A stretch of DNA of 64,000 nt from an uncultured Ectothiorhodospiraceae bacterium. GTDB lineage: Bacteria; Pseudomonadota; Gammaproteobacteria; UBA6429; Thiohalophilaceae. The notes beneath the pieces are model-generated. The model had not been told where the DNA came from. It ran no database searches and saw only the letters and a list, made by a program, of their open reading frames with translations. Numbering within the stretch: position 1 is the stretch's first letter; every line of letters begins with the position of its first letter. The translations under genes were made by a program, and so were the position numbers. This document shows positions 1 to 7,696 of the stretch, one piece after another. Where the stretch lies: positions 19,146-83,145 of the forward strand of contig CAMYOL010000064.1 in the NCBI GenBank assembly GCA_947260005.1. Reading direction: 5' to 3'.

Positions 1-50
1 TTGTTACTAATTCAAGGGTATTTGACCCTAACAAACTTGAGGAATGGTTA

Positions 51-527
51 ATGAAAATTAGAATAGAAGAGATGCAGGAAAAATCGATTGCTTATCTTAC
101 CGCACCGAATGGTTATGAGCTGGATTCAATATATGAAACCTGGGACAAGATAATCAATTGGGCCAAAGGTAAGGGCATAGACGAACAACGGCAACGACGT
201 TTTGCCATCTGTCATGACAACCCCAGTATTACGCCAGAGGACAAGTGTCGATATGATGCTTCCATAGAAATTGAATCTGAAGTGAAGGTAGCAGAACCGT
301 ACCATAAATCATTCATCCCGTCAGGTACTTATGCCATTGCCTATTATAAAGATGCAGGAGACAAGATAAATAATTTTATGACCGAGCTGTGTACACACTG
401 GTTCCCTGATAGTGGTTATGAGCCTGATGATTTCCCGCCTGTTTTTCATTACTTGAATGATGCAAGGGAAGATGGCTATGTGGAAATGGAAGTGTATATT
501 AAGGTTAAGGAATTAGTAGTTAGCTAA
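51..527 (+). CDS. GyrI-like small-molecule-binding domain protein (possibly the C-terminal part of a longer regulator)
   Basis: The 158-residue product matches the GyrI-like / AraC effector-binding fold. Family features visible are a central W-x2-L/I-x2-WA segment, the HDNPSITP stretch and the CRYDA motif near residue 63. Such domains bind small amphipathic ligands, either alone or as the C-terminal sensor of AraC-type regulators. The ATG at 51 has a GAGG about 8 bases upstream and could be a genuine start. The same frame is open upstream to the window edge, so an N-terminal DNA-binding domain could lie outside. Standalone GyrI-like protein or truncated AraC regulator cannot be decided here. 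Confidence 0.75.
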   Translation: MKIRIEEMQEKSIAYLTAPNGYELDSIYETWDKIINWAKGKGIDEQRQRRFAICHDNPSITPEDKCRYDASIEIESEVKVAEPYHKSFIPSGTYAIAYYKDAGDKINNFMTELCTHWFPDSGYEPDDFPPVFHYLNDAREDGYVEMEVYIKVKELVVS

Positions 528-533
528 AATGCA

Positions 534-554
534 ATAATCCATACATAGGATTAT
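534..554. other. 7-bp perfect hairpin after the GyrI-like gene
   Basis: Arms ATAATCC and GGATTAT flank a 7-base loop just after the stop codon at 527. No T-run follows, so it is at best a weak terminator or mRNA 3' end structure. Confidence 0.3.
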
Positions 555-692
555 GAGTAAGGAAGAGTTGAATTAATTTCTCCCGTGGACTTAATCTAAA
601 AAATGCATGATGTTCTGGTCTTTTATCTTTAATCAATGCTTAAGAGTTGTATAATATTGTGCTGAGTATGATTGATTTTTTAATTACATATT

Positions 693-1310
693 ATGGTAAA
701 GATCGGGCTAATTAGTGATCCTCATGCTACGCCTGCCCCCCTGGCTGAGGCGCTCGCATTATTTCGTGAGAAGAACGTTGATATGATATGGTGTACCGGT
801 GATATAGCCGGTTATGGCGTGGGGTTGGATGAAACCGTATCCTTATTAAAAGAATATGATTGTCATACTATTAGTGGAAACCATGAATTATGGTATCTTG
901 ACAAGGATTCAGATAATGTAAATCCTGATTCATTTGATTATATCAAACGTCTTCCTCTGGTTATCGAAGAACGCATTGCAGACAATCAACTCTACATGGT
1001 GCATGCGAGCCCACCACGATCTGTAACAGAAGGTATACATTTGCTGGATCCACAGGGAGAGATCATCACACATGAAAAACTAAAATGGCAGGAGCGGTTA
1101 AAAAAGTTTGAAGCAGATGTACTTATTGTCGGTCATACACATCAAGTGTTTGCAGTACAGTTTGAAAAAACTCTGGTTATTAATCCTGGTAGTACTCGAT
1201 TTAATCATTGTTGTGCAGTTATTACTTTGCCCAAACGAGAAGTTGAATGGTTTAACCTGTCTGGGGAAGAGATTCGATATTCCTGGAACTGGGGATCAGA
1301 GGTAATATGA
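693..1310 (+). CDS. Metallophosphoesterase (YfcE/MJ0936-like)
   Basis: The 205-residue protein has the calcineurin-like phosphoesterase motifs in order: an N-terminal D-x-H (SDPHA), GD (GDIAGYG), GNHE and a C-terminal GHTHQ. These bind a di-metal centre that hydrolyses phosphomono- or phosphodiesters. There is no signal peptide or membrane segment, so it is cytoplasmic. Its length suits the small YfcE-type group. No strong Shine-Dalgarno precedes the ATG, but the motif begins directly after it (MVKIGLISD), which fixes the start. The substrate is unknown. It stands alone. Confidence 0.85.
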   Translation: MVKIGLISDPHATPAPLAEALALFREKNVDMIWCTGDIAGYGVGLDETVSLLKEYDCHTISGNHELWYLDKDSDNVNPDSFDYIKRLPLVIEERIADNQLYMVHASPPRSVTEGIHLLDPQGEIITHEKLKWQERLKKFEADVLIVGHTHQVFAVQFEKTLVINPGSTRFNHCCAVITLPKREVEWFNLSGEEIRYSWNWGSEVI

Positions 1311-1340
1311 GTTATCACCGTAATCTGATTTCAGGGTATA

Positions 1341-1448
1341 TTACAGGACTGGCTTATTGCAACCTTTTAGCTTACAAAGAAGAACTAAAACAATTGTAAC
1401 AGCGAGGCTAAAAGCCAGTCCCATCCATGTTAAAGCATCAAAATACAT
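1341..1448 (-). CDS. Small single-pass membrane protein, 35 aa
   Basis: An ATG on the minus strand is preceded by TGAGG at good spacing. It opens a 35-codon frame whose product begins MYFDALTWMGLAF. A hydrophobic stretch covers roughly residues 8-25 and is followed by a basic, Cys-containing tail (CKLKGCNK). The composition is that of a one-helix membrane peptide. It fills most of the gap between the phosphoesterase and tatD genes. The DNA also contains inverted repeat arms (GGACTGGCTT and AAGCCAGTCC) near the two ends of the frame, so a structured RNA is an alternative reading. The function is unknown. Confidence 0.5.
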   Translation of the reverse strand: MYFDALTWMGLAFSLAVTIVLVLLCKLKGCNKPVL

Positions 1449-1626
1449 GCTATTTACCTCAAAAGTGTAGAATCTGGAATATTAGCGAATCCTTAATATA
1501 CATCAATGATCGAGTTGATTTTTTGTGATCCAGGTATCGGTTTTATCACCCGAGGATTTTAAAAGAAATGAGAGTAAAAGTGGCTCGTGATTATCGAAAA
1601 TACTCAAATAATAGTGAATATTTAAG

Positions 1627-2439
1627 ATGAATTTAATCGATATTGGGGTCAATCTGACCGGGAAATCATTTAATAAAGATAGGGATGACGTTGTAGATGC
1701 TGCAATTTCCTCTGGTGTGAGTAAAATTATGATTACCGGAACGACCGAGTCGAATAGCGAACAAGCGATAGTACTTTCTAGTAAGCGTCCAAAGGAATTA
1801 TTTGCAACGGTGGGCGTACATCCACATCATGCCAGCGAGATAAATAAAAGTACCTATGGGAAACTTGTTGATTTAGCCGGACACGAGCAAGTAGTGGCCA
1901 TCGGGGAATGTGGCCTGGATTTTAATCGTAACTTTTCACCACCAGAACAACAGCTAGATGCTTATGAAATGCAGCTTGAACTTGCAGCAGAATGTCAATT
2001 ACCGGTATTTTTACATCAGCGTGATGCTCATGATAAGTTCGTAAAAATTTTATCAAAATATAGAGATAGTTTGTCTGGAGGAGTGGTGCATTGTTTTACT
2101 GGATCGCGTGGTGAATTACGCGCATATCTGGATCTGGAAATGCATATTGGAATTACCGGCTGGATTTGTGACGAGCGAAGAGGGAAAGATCTTCAGGAAA
2201 TCGTAACAGAGATTCCAATGGATCGTTTACTGATTGAAACAGACGCTCCATACTTATTACCACGTAACATAAAGCCAAAACCTAAATCAAACCGTAATGA
2301 GCCTAAATACTTACCCCATGTATGTGAGACGGTTGCTCTTTGCATGGGTAAAACAGTAGACGAAGTCGCATCTGCAACTACGGAGACTGCAAACCGGTTG
2401 TTTAACCTGGAATATGATAAAAACAACCTAACGGAGTAG
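1627..2439 (+). CDS. tatD: TatD family metal-dependent DNase
   Basis: The 270-residue protein follows E. coli TatD closely: N-terminal DIGVNLT, GVHPHH, the GECGLDFNRNFS block, VFLHQRDAH, HCFTG and LLIETDAPYLLP. These His, Glu and Asp residues bind the two metals of the amidohydrolase-type TIM barrel. TatD proteins are cytoplasmic 3'-5' exonucleases acting on DNA (and RNA), linked to repair of oxidative damage. The length is normal and the ATG sits directly before the first motif. It is not next to tatABC genes. Confidence 0.93.
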   Translation: MNLIDIGVNLTGKSFNKDRDDVVDAAISSGVSKIMITGTTESNSEQAIVLSSKRPKELFATVGVHPHHASEINKSTYGKLVDLAGHEQVVAIGECGLDFNRNFSPPEQQLDAYEMQLELAAECQLPVFLHQRDAHDKFVKILSKYRDSLSGGVVHCFTGSRGELRAYLDLEMHIGITGWICDERRGKDLQEIVTEIPMDRLLIETDAPYLLPRNIKPKPKSNRNEPKYLPHVCETVALCMGKTVDEVASATTETANRLFNLEYDKNNLTE

Positions 2440-2488
2440 AGTCACTTAAATACCATATGAAGTAGAAGTATTAGTAGCAGGCCATACT

Positions 2489-2920
2489 ATGGAGAAATAT
2501 TCGTATAACGCAATGTTCAGGTTACTCCATACCACGATAATACTTTGTGGTTTAAATTTGTTATCGGGTTGCCAGTTTATGTATGCTGTTGGTCTATCAG
2601 TAACATGTGCTGGGCGTCCTGCATTAGTCATGGAGCCTGAAAAATGGCCTGATGCCAGGGTCGGAGAGTTATATAAAGTCTTGCTTACGGTTAAAAATAG
2701 TGAAACACCGGTTGCCCATGTCTCGGTGAAGGAAGAATTTTTACCATCAGGATTACGATTAATTCACAAGGAAGGTGAGGATACATTTATCATTGCCGGT
2801 GTGCCGGAACAAATGGGTGAATTCACCTTTAAGCTGTTAATGTCCAGTTATGGTACTCAATGTGCTGGTCAGACTGGAGAACAAACAGTTCACTTAATTG
2901 TTAATATGGATTCGGACTGA
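2489..2920 (+). CDS. Putative lipoprotein with Ig-like domain
   Basis: The 143-residue product has an N-terminal hydrophobic segment ending in a lipobox (LLSGC, Cys about residue 28), so it is probably a lipoprotein. The mature part has the pattern of a putative Ig/cadherin-like domain, with LPSGLRL followed by IAGVPEQMGEF-F, as in domains that bind polysaccharide or pack in surface proteins. It starts 49 bases after tatD and may be read through from it. Shine-Dalgarno support for the ATG is weak; Met9 at 2513 is an alternative start that still keeps the lipobox. The function is unknown. Confidence 0.6.
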   Translation: MEKYSYNAMFRLLHTTIILCGLNLLSGCQFMYAVGLSVTCAGRPALVMEPEKWPDARVGELYKVLLTVKNSETPVAHVSVKEEFLPSGLRLIHKEGEDTFIIAGVPEQMGEFTFKLLMSSYGTQCAGQTGEQTVHLIVNMDSD

Positions 2921-3053
2921 GTTATACATTTTAAATGTAATTCTGGTGCAATTTCTAATTAATGTGAATATAGAATCAATGGGGGTGATTTTTTTTACGT
3001 TTTAAATGATACTATTATATAACATTTGGGGTGTAGGATTTGGAGACATTAAA

Positions 3054-3473
3054 ATGAGGTTTCTTCTGTTTAATTGGAATATCATCTTTGTAATTTTGAG
3101 TTTGGGATTTTTAATTTGCACACCGCTTCGGGCAAGTGATGTTGAAAAAGTCCTCTACTTGATTATTGAAAATAATGAAATTGTTGCTTCAAATACGTTG
3201 AGTGGTCGTTTTGAACGACTTAAATTAGGGGCAAAAGAAAAAATTGTAGAACATAAGGTTGCTGATGCTGTCGCCGTGGTAGAGACCTCCCAGCGATATT
3301 CGGCCTATGGGGTGTTATCCGGTGGTTGGAAAAGTATCAAACTGCGAGCACAGGAAAATACTGTGTCGATACAGGTCGAGGATTTTTCGGCAAACGTTGT
3401 GACTAGTGACCGAATCCTGAATTTTAACGGGCGCAATGGCGTATGGAAGGAAACGCGCCGTTCGATACAATAA
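3054..3473 (+). CDS. Exported protein of unknown function
   Basis: I chose the ATG at 3054 because GGAG lies 8 bases upstream and the product then starts with a normal signal peptide (MRFLLFNWN, hydrophobic core, cleavage near LRA-S). A longer in-frame start at 3006 adds 16 residues ahead of the signal. The mature part is about 110 residues. It has two similar stretches, SGRFERLKLGAKE and SGGWKSIKLRAQE, each followed by a beta-like segment, suggesting a short internal duplication. I recognise no family. It is probably periplasmic. Confidence 0.55.
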   Translation: MRFLLFNWNIIFVILSLGFLICTPLRASDVEKVLYLIIENNEIVASNTLSGRFERLKLGAKEKIVEHKVADAVAVVETSQRYSAYGVLSGGWKSIKLRAQENTVSIQVEDFSANVVTSDRILNFNGRNGVWKETRRSIQ

Positions 3474-3540
3474 CAATATGTAAATTAGCTTTACGTCCTT
3501 TGTATGCAAGGTTTTGCAGTCTCTAATATTCTGTAAGACT

Positions 3541-3651
3541 ACCTGTTGTAACATATGCCATGAATCTAGACTGATTGCTGGTAACGGTATTCAATCTAAT
3601 ACTTCTGCAGAAATAATAGAGCGAACCATGAATCCAGAAGATGATCAGTAA
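3541..3651 (+). pseudogene. Possible scrap of a c-type cytochrome
   Basis: A 36-codon open stretch reads T-C-C-N-I-C-H, a C-x2-C-H heme-attachment motif. It is followed by a short segment ending SAEIIERTMNPEDDQ and a stop, which resembles the helix after the heme site in monoheme cytochromes. There is no start codon, signal peptide or plausible protein upstream in the frame. It may be a decayed gene end or chance. A GGDEF relic about 900 bases away makes gene debris here more plausible. Confidence 0.22.
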
Positions 3652-3706
3652 ACCTGGTAAGGCATTAGCCGTTTAGTTAAGTCTAAACTGAAGATTTTGA
3701 ATATAC

Positions 3707-4279
3707 TTATTTACAGCCATTTACCACGATATTCCAGGATCCTTGATCGAATGGATCAAACGGGTCGGGCTCTTTTACTCTTGCGCAGATTATTTTTCCT
3801 GAAGGATATCTAAATACGATATAAATTTCCCCAGTGGAATGTTCATTGTAAGATTCTATTGTTGTTTGAGTAACGGTTTTATTCGTATCAAACAGGTCAT
3901 CCCGATAATTTGGGATTGAAGACCTTGATTCGATAAGACTTTCCAGATAACCAGGTGTTTGTATTATTTCGCGTACCATTTCGATCCCTTTGAGCCACAT
4001 ATCATCACCAGGTTTAAGTTTTGATGTTATTACTTTCCGAGTATCTATTTGAGTGCTGGAAGTTGAAGGATTGACTGGTTTAACTGACGTAGATAGATTA
4101 GTAATGTTTTTTAATGCCTGCAACTTAACTATAAAACGGGATCCTGGCGAATTCAGGTCCGGTGAAATTTTATTAAAGTAGGCAATAAAACTAATGAATA
4201 TAATGTGGATGGCAAAAGAGAATACTAGAAACACTTTAATGTGATGGTATTTGTAAGTTGAATATACAGATTTATTCAT
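3707..4279 (-). CDS. TonB-like single-pass membrane protein
   Basis: I start the protein at the ATG at 4279, giving 190 residues. It has a short cytoplasmic tail, one transmembrane helix (about residues 14-33), a Ser/Thr/Pro-rich linker and a C-terminal domain ending in a Cys. This layout resembles TonB or energy-transducer-like periplasmic proteins, but the usual TonB C-terminal motif is not clear. An upstream ATG at 4432 extends the frame by 51 residues that look unlike a protein N terminus. No exbBD genes are nearby. Confidence 0.5.
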   Translation of the reverse strand: MNKSVYSTYKYHHIKVFLVFSFAIHIIFISFIAYFNKISPDLNSPGSRFIVKLQALKNITNLSTSVKPVNPSTSSTQIDTRKVITSKLKPGDDMWLKGIEMVREIIQTPGYLESLIESRSSIPNYRDDLFDTNKTVTQTTIESYNEHSTGEIYIVFRYPSGKIICARVKEPDPFDPFDQGSWNIVVNGCK

Positions 4280-4558
4280 GGTATCTATAACGACATAAAA
4301 CTCATTAAAAAGTTCGATTCCATGTTGGTGGCGATTGGGTGATATCAATTTTGTGATATTAATAATATTACCTAATATTATGACTCGGGATTTTAATAAG
4401 TTTGAATATCCGAAAACAGAAATGATAATCATTTATCTGGAACCTTATTTACTAAAAAGATACTCTGGTCGAGACTGCACAATTCTTGGTAGTCGAAACA
4501 AAAAGCCAATGACCAAAAGCCATCGAAAATATTCTATTGGTTAGGTGATTAGCAATGA

Positions 4559-4674
4559 GAAGTTTATCAATTAGATTTAATCTGGAACGATAAACACTTT
4601 TCAATCGGTGTCAGTGTTGGTGTGGTGAAAAAAAAGCCGATACTCTGGATTCAAAAGACTTGCTACGTGGATAA
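4559..4674 (+). pseudogene. Relic of a GGDEF (diguanylate cyclase) gene end
   Basis: The first frame reads LIWNDKHFSIGVSVGVV, which is the late beta-hairpin of GGDEF domains (W-x-G/D-K-x-F-S-I-G-V-S-I-G-V). A run of eight A bases at 4627-4634 follows. On the other side of it the next frame reads ADTLDSKDLLRG, matching the start of the terminal GGDEF helix (normally LL-x-x-AD-x-A-C-Y-x-A-K). The catalytic half and a start are missing and the frame changes, so this is a decayed fragment. Confidence 0.5.
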
Positions 4675-4750
4675 GATTAATCCTGCACACTGGAATCAGA
4701 AAAATAATTGAATCAAGAGACAAAATTACTAAAAAACGATATGTTTACTT

Positions 4751-5644
4751 TCATCCAAATGAATCTGAAGTAATACTGTCATACCAACCAGTCGCATAGC
4801 GTGCTTCCAATGCACGATAGGTTTCATCGGCATCTTTGGGGCTAACACCGCCTGAGCCTTTCACCTTATAAATTCCTTTATCTTTGTCAAAACGATATAC
4901 CGCGGCTACAGAGATTCCATAGTCAGGAGAAACCAGGCTGTAACAGGTATTTACGTAAGAGGGGGCAGGCATCTTTATGCTGTGAACGCTGGCGACAATG
5001 GCAGCCGCACAAACTTTACCCTGGCTATTTGCAGCAAAGCCGGACTTCGGCATTTTACCGGCTATTGATGCATCTCCTATAATGTGAATTGCTGGATGAA
5101 TGGTTGATTCAAAGCTGCGTTGATTGACCGGGCACCAGCCATCATTATTTGTTAATCCTGCAGTGTGAACGATGCTGCCAGCCTTTTGCGGTGGGATAAA
5201 ATTAATGACCGCTGCTTTATGTTTGTCACCTGTCTCGGTAAGCAGTATTCGAATTTTAACATCGACGCTTTCAATTTTACCCCCAGCATTACCGGACACC
5301 CATTCAATCATTCCAGGATATAGCTTCTCCCAACCTTGCATAAACAACGGCTGCTTGGAGAATTTTCTTTTTGCATCCAGGCTATAGCCTTTGGCATGTC
5401 GCCCCATCACCGTTGAAGGCCTTTTACCATCACGAAACTCGGTGAGTGACTGGGCAATGAAGCTTTCTGATTTTCCCTTGATACTGGGGATGGCGCCTGG
5501 ACTATTACCATCAGTCCCATGACAGGCGGCACAGGAGTTACTCAACATAGCGCCTTCAGTCAATTCAACTGTATATGCAGTCGGGCTGCTCAGAAATAAC
5601 ATAAACAAGAGGAAATAGGGATAAAATAATGTACGTATCCTCAT
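4751..5644 (-). CDS. Chimera of flavocytochrome c sulfide dehydrogenase subunits (FccA N-terminus fused to FccB C-terminus)
   Basis: The start is the ATG at 5644, which has GGAGG five bases upstream; the GTG at 5650 overlaps that site. Residues 1-88 are a signal peptide plus most of a cytochrome c553 (FccA-like): heme motif CAACH at 38-42 and likely axial Met80. At about residue 88 the sequence switches to the C-terminal half of the FccB flavoprotein: KFSKQPLFMQGWEKLYP, IPPQKAG, GWCPV, the GDAS motif at 190-193 and CYSLVSPDYGISVA. Missing are the last cytochrome helix, the FccB signal peptide and its N-terminal FAD/NAD Rossmann part, including the flavin-linking Cys. It should be exported but cannot be a normal sulfide dehydrogenase. 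Confidence 0.82.
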   Translation of the reverse strand: MRIRTLFYPYFLLFMLFLSSPTAYTVELTEGAMLSNSCAACHGTDGNSPGAIPSIKGKSESFIAQSLTEFRDGKRPSTVMGRHAKGYSLDAKRKFSKQPLFMQGWEKLYPGMIEWVSGNAGGKIESVDVKIRILLTETGDKHKAAVINFIPPQKAGSIVHTAGLTNNDGWCPVNQRSFESTIHPAIHIIGDASIAGKMPKSGFAANSQGKVCAAAIVASVHSIKMPAPSYVNTCYSLVSPDYGISVAAVYRFDKDKGIYKVKGSGGVSPKDADETYRALEARYATGWYDSITSDSFG

Positions 5645-5965
5645 ACTCACCTCCAGAAAGGCATCATAATGAACAGTAACAAGTAATACAGTGTAAATTC
5701 ATAAATACTATTAATATTTATAGTAAAAGTTTAAATTAATTCCCCTGTGTCAAATCAATAAAATCGCAATTAGTAGGCGATTTGATTGTATAAGGACAAT
5801 CTGATTAAGGATGTTTTGATAATAATGATGATCACTATGTTTTTTTTGTGGTACACGCGTGGTAGCCTGTGCCCAACATAAAAAGTTTAAAGAAAACCTA
5901 TAACGAGCCGATTTAAAAATACACCTATAATATTATTAGGCTCATTACTGAAGGAAGTAAAAGAC
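5645..5965. other. Intergenic region between divergent genes
   Basis: This AT-rich 321-base gap separates the divergent FccA-FccB chimera and the small secreted protein, so promoters for both should lie here. The clearest structure is an inverted repeat with 7-base arms AAATCGC (5761-5767) and GCGATTT (5777-5783), a possible operator. I see no convincing short gene. Confidence 0.4.
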
Positions 5966-6247
5966 ATGCCAAACCGTTATTTCAAATCTTATATTTTATC
6001 CAGTCTGCTGCTTGGTTTAAGCCTGCTCACTCCAGCCGTCACGATGGCGCAGGATACGGACTCATTTAATATTGCCGAATTCCATCAAATTCTGGAATCC
6101 ATAAATAAAGCAGACATACCTGACAACGTTAAGGATAGATTGTTTCAGGATTTGAAAAACAGCATGATAGAGAACGTGCGTATGGCTAACATACCAGAAG
6201 ACGTTAAGCGCACTCTGATCAAGGATCTACAAAGCGCATCAAGATAG
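5966..6247 (+). CDS. Small secreted helical protein with two repeats
   Basis: The 93-residue product has a clear signal peptide (MPNRYFKSYILSSLLLGLSL, cleavage near TMA-Q) and a good ribosome site (AAGGAAG). The mature part is about 65 residues and predicted helical. It contains two copies of an 18-residue unit, ADIPDNVKDRLFQDLKNS and ANIPEDVKRTLIKDLQSA. No Cys is present. I recognise no family. It is probably a periplasmic or secreted helix-pair protein. Confidence 0.65.
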   Translation: MPNRYFKSYILSSLLLGLSLLTPAVTMAQDTDSFNIAEFHQILESINKADIPDNVKDRLFQDLKNSMIENVRMANIPEDVKRTLIKDLQSASR

Positions 6248-6435
6248 TATTAAATTGAACACTTATATTCCTGAATTAAATTACTGGATTACAATATTAA
6301 TATTGCTGTCAATTTTATTTTTTCATGTTGCGTAATCTAATGTCTTGTCTATAGTACATATAGGTTCCAGAATCATTAGTTTTGGAAGAATGAAGATTAA
6401 TCTTATTAACAACCTGCCTTGATGGGATCAAGTTT

Positions 6436-7686
6436 TTGATCATAGAATCTATCCCCATTCATATTTCGAGTGCGGCACCGATTATTGTAGTCGATAATGT
6501 AGGTAAACTTGAATACGCATCTAAAGCAGCATTTGATATACTCGGACTGCCTCACTCTAATAAAGACCTTTCATCATTACAGCAGGTTATTACTAATAAC
6601 ATTTTAGCGTTAATTGTTGATTACTCTGAAAAATGTGCGATAGAAAAAAAAGCAATCAACTTTCACTATCAGAAAATCTTAAAGATTAATGATGAATTAA
6701 ACCGGCCGGTTGAACTGACATTCATTTCGATTAGATACAACGATGAAGAATGCCTTGCGATATTATTGCGTGACATTAGTGGTGATATTGAAAAGCAAAA
6801 AAATCTTGATTTATCCGATGCTCGATTTCGCACCATGGTTGAAAATATTAGTGATATTGCGGTTACCTGGATGTCAACACCTGGTGTTGAGGAAATGCTT
6901 TATGTTAATAAAGGTTATGAAAAAATATGGGGGTGTTCACGTGAGTCATTATATGCCTCTCCACAAAGTTTTATTGACTTAATCCATCCTGAAGATAAAT
7001 ACAATGTTATGCAGCATTTACAACAACACCGTGAAGGAAATTGGAATATTGATTATCGCATTGTTAGAGGTGATGGCGAGATTCGTCATATACATGATAC
7101 TGGTAAAGGCGTGCATAACAAAAATGGTGAACTAGAGTACCTGGTCGGCACTGCTGTTGATGTTACCGTGCAGGTCAACCGGCGGTTGGAAATAGAAAAA
7201 TATGTTAAAAAGTTGGAGAATTATTCACAGCATGATGATCTAACTCGAGTGTTTAACCGACGCACGATGCTTGTGATATTAGCTCAGAATCTAGCCGATT
7301 ATAAGCGCTATGGTCATGTGTCAGCACTTGTCTTTATTGATGTTAATAATCTTAAATATATTAACGATAACTATGGGCACAGTGCTGGCGATTTTATCTT
7401 ATACGAATTGTCGCAACACCTTAGAACAAAATTACGAAATACGGATACCGTAGGACGTTATGCAGGTGATGAATTTATCATTATATTAAATGAAAGCTCG
7501 ATGGAAGATTCTGTTAAAGTGATGAAAGATTTGGGTGGTAGTTGCCTTGATCTTAAATATAAAGATACAAAATTGAATATTAGTTATGATTTTGGAATTG
7601 CGCTGGTAAATGAAAACGGAATATCAAAAGTAGATGACTGGATAAAAGTTGCTGATCAACGTATGTACGATATGAAAAATGAATAA
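6436..7686 (+). CDS. Diguanylate cyclase with two PAS-like sensor domains
   Basis: The frame begins at a TTG (6436), because no ATG exists between the upstream stop (6391) and the first domain. Residues 1-115 look like a PAS domain and 125-250 are a PAS/PAC domain (FRTMVENISD through EYLVGTAVDVT). Residues 260-416 are a GGDEF domain. The active-site signature is AGDEF at 343-347, an accepted variant, with the metal Asp in FIDVNNLKYIN. R334-N-T-D337 is an inhibitory I-site five residues before it. No membrane helix is seen, so it is a cytoplasmic c-di-GMP synthase responding to an unknown signal. Confidence 0.85.
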   Translation: MIIESIPIHISSAAPIIVVDNVGKLEYASKAAFDILGLPHSNKDLSSLQQVITNNILALIVDYSEKCAIEKKAINFHYQKILKINDELNRPVELTFISIRYNDEECLAILLRDISGDIEKQKNLDLSDARFRTMVENISDIAVTWMSTPGVEEMLYVNKGYEKIWGCSRESLYASPQSFIDLIHPEDKYNVMQHLQQHREGNWNIDYRIVRGDGEIRHIHDTGKGVHNKNGELEYLVGTAVDVTVQVNRRLEIEKYVKKLENYSQHDDLTRVFNRRTMLVILAQNLADYKRYGHVSALVFIDVNNLKYINDNYGHSAGDFILYELSQHLRTKLRNTDTVGRYAGDEFIIILNESSMEDSVKVMKDLGGSCLDLKYKDTKLNISYDFGIALVNENGISKVDDWIKVADQRMYDMKNE

Positions 7687-7696
7687 CCAAAATTAG

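Noticed and set aside
4335..4544. 69-codon plus-strand frame upstream of the GGDEF relic
   Set aside because: There is no recognisable domain or ribosome site, and it overlaps the upstream extension of the TonB-like gene on the other strand.
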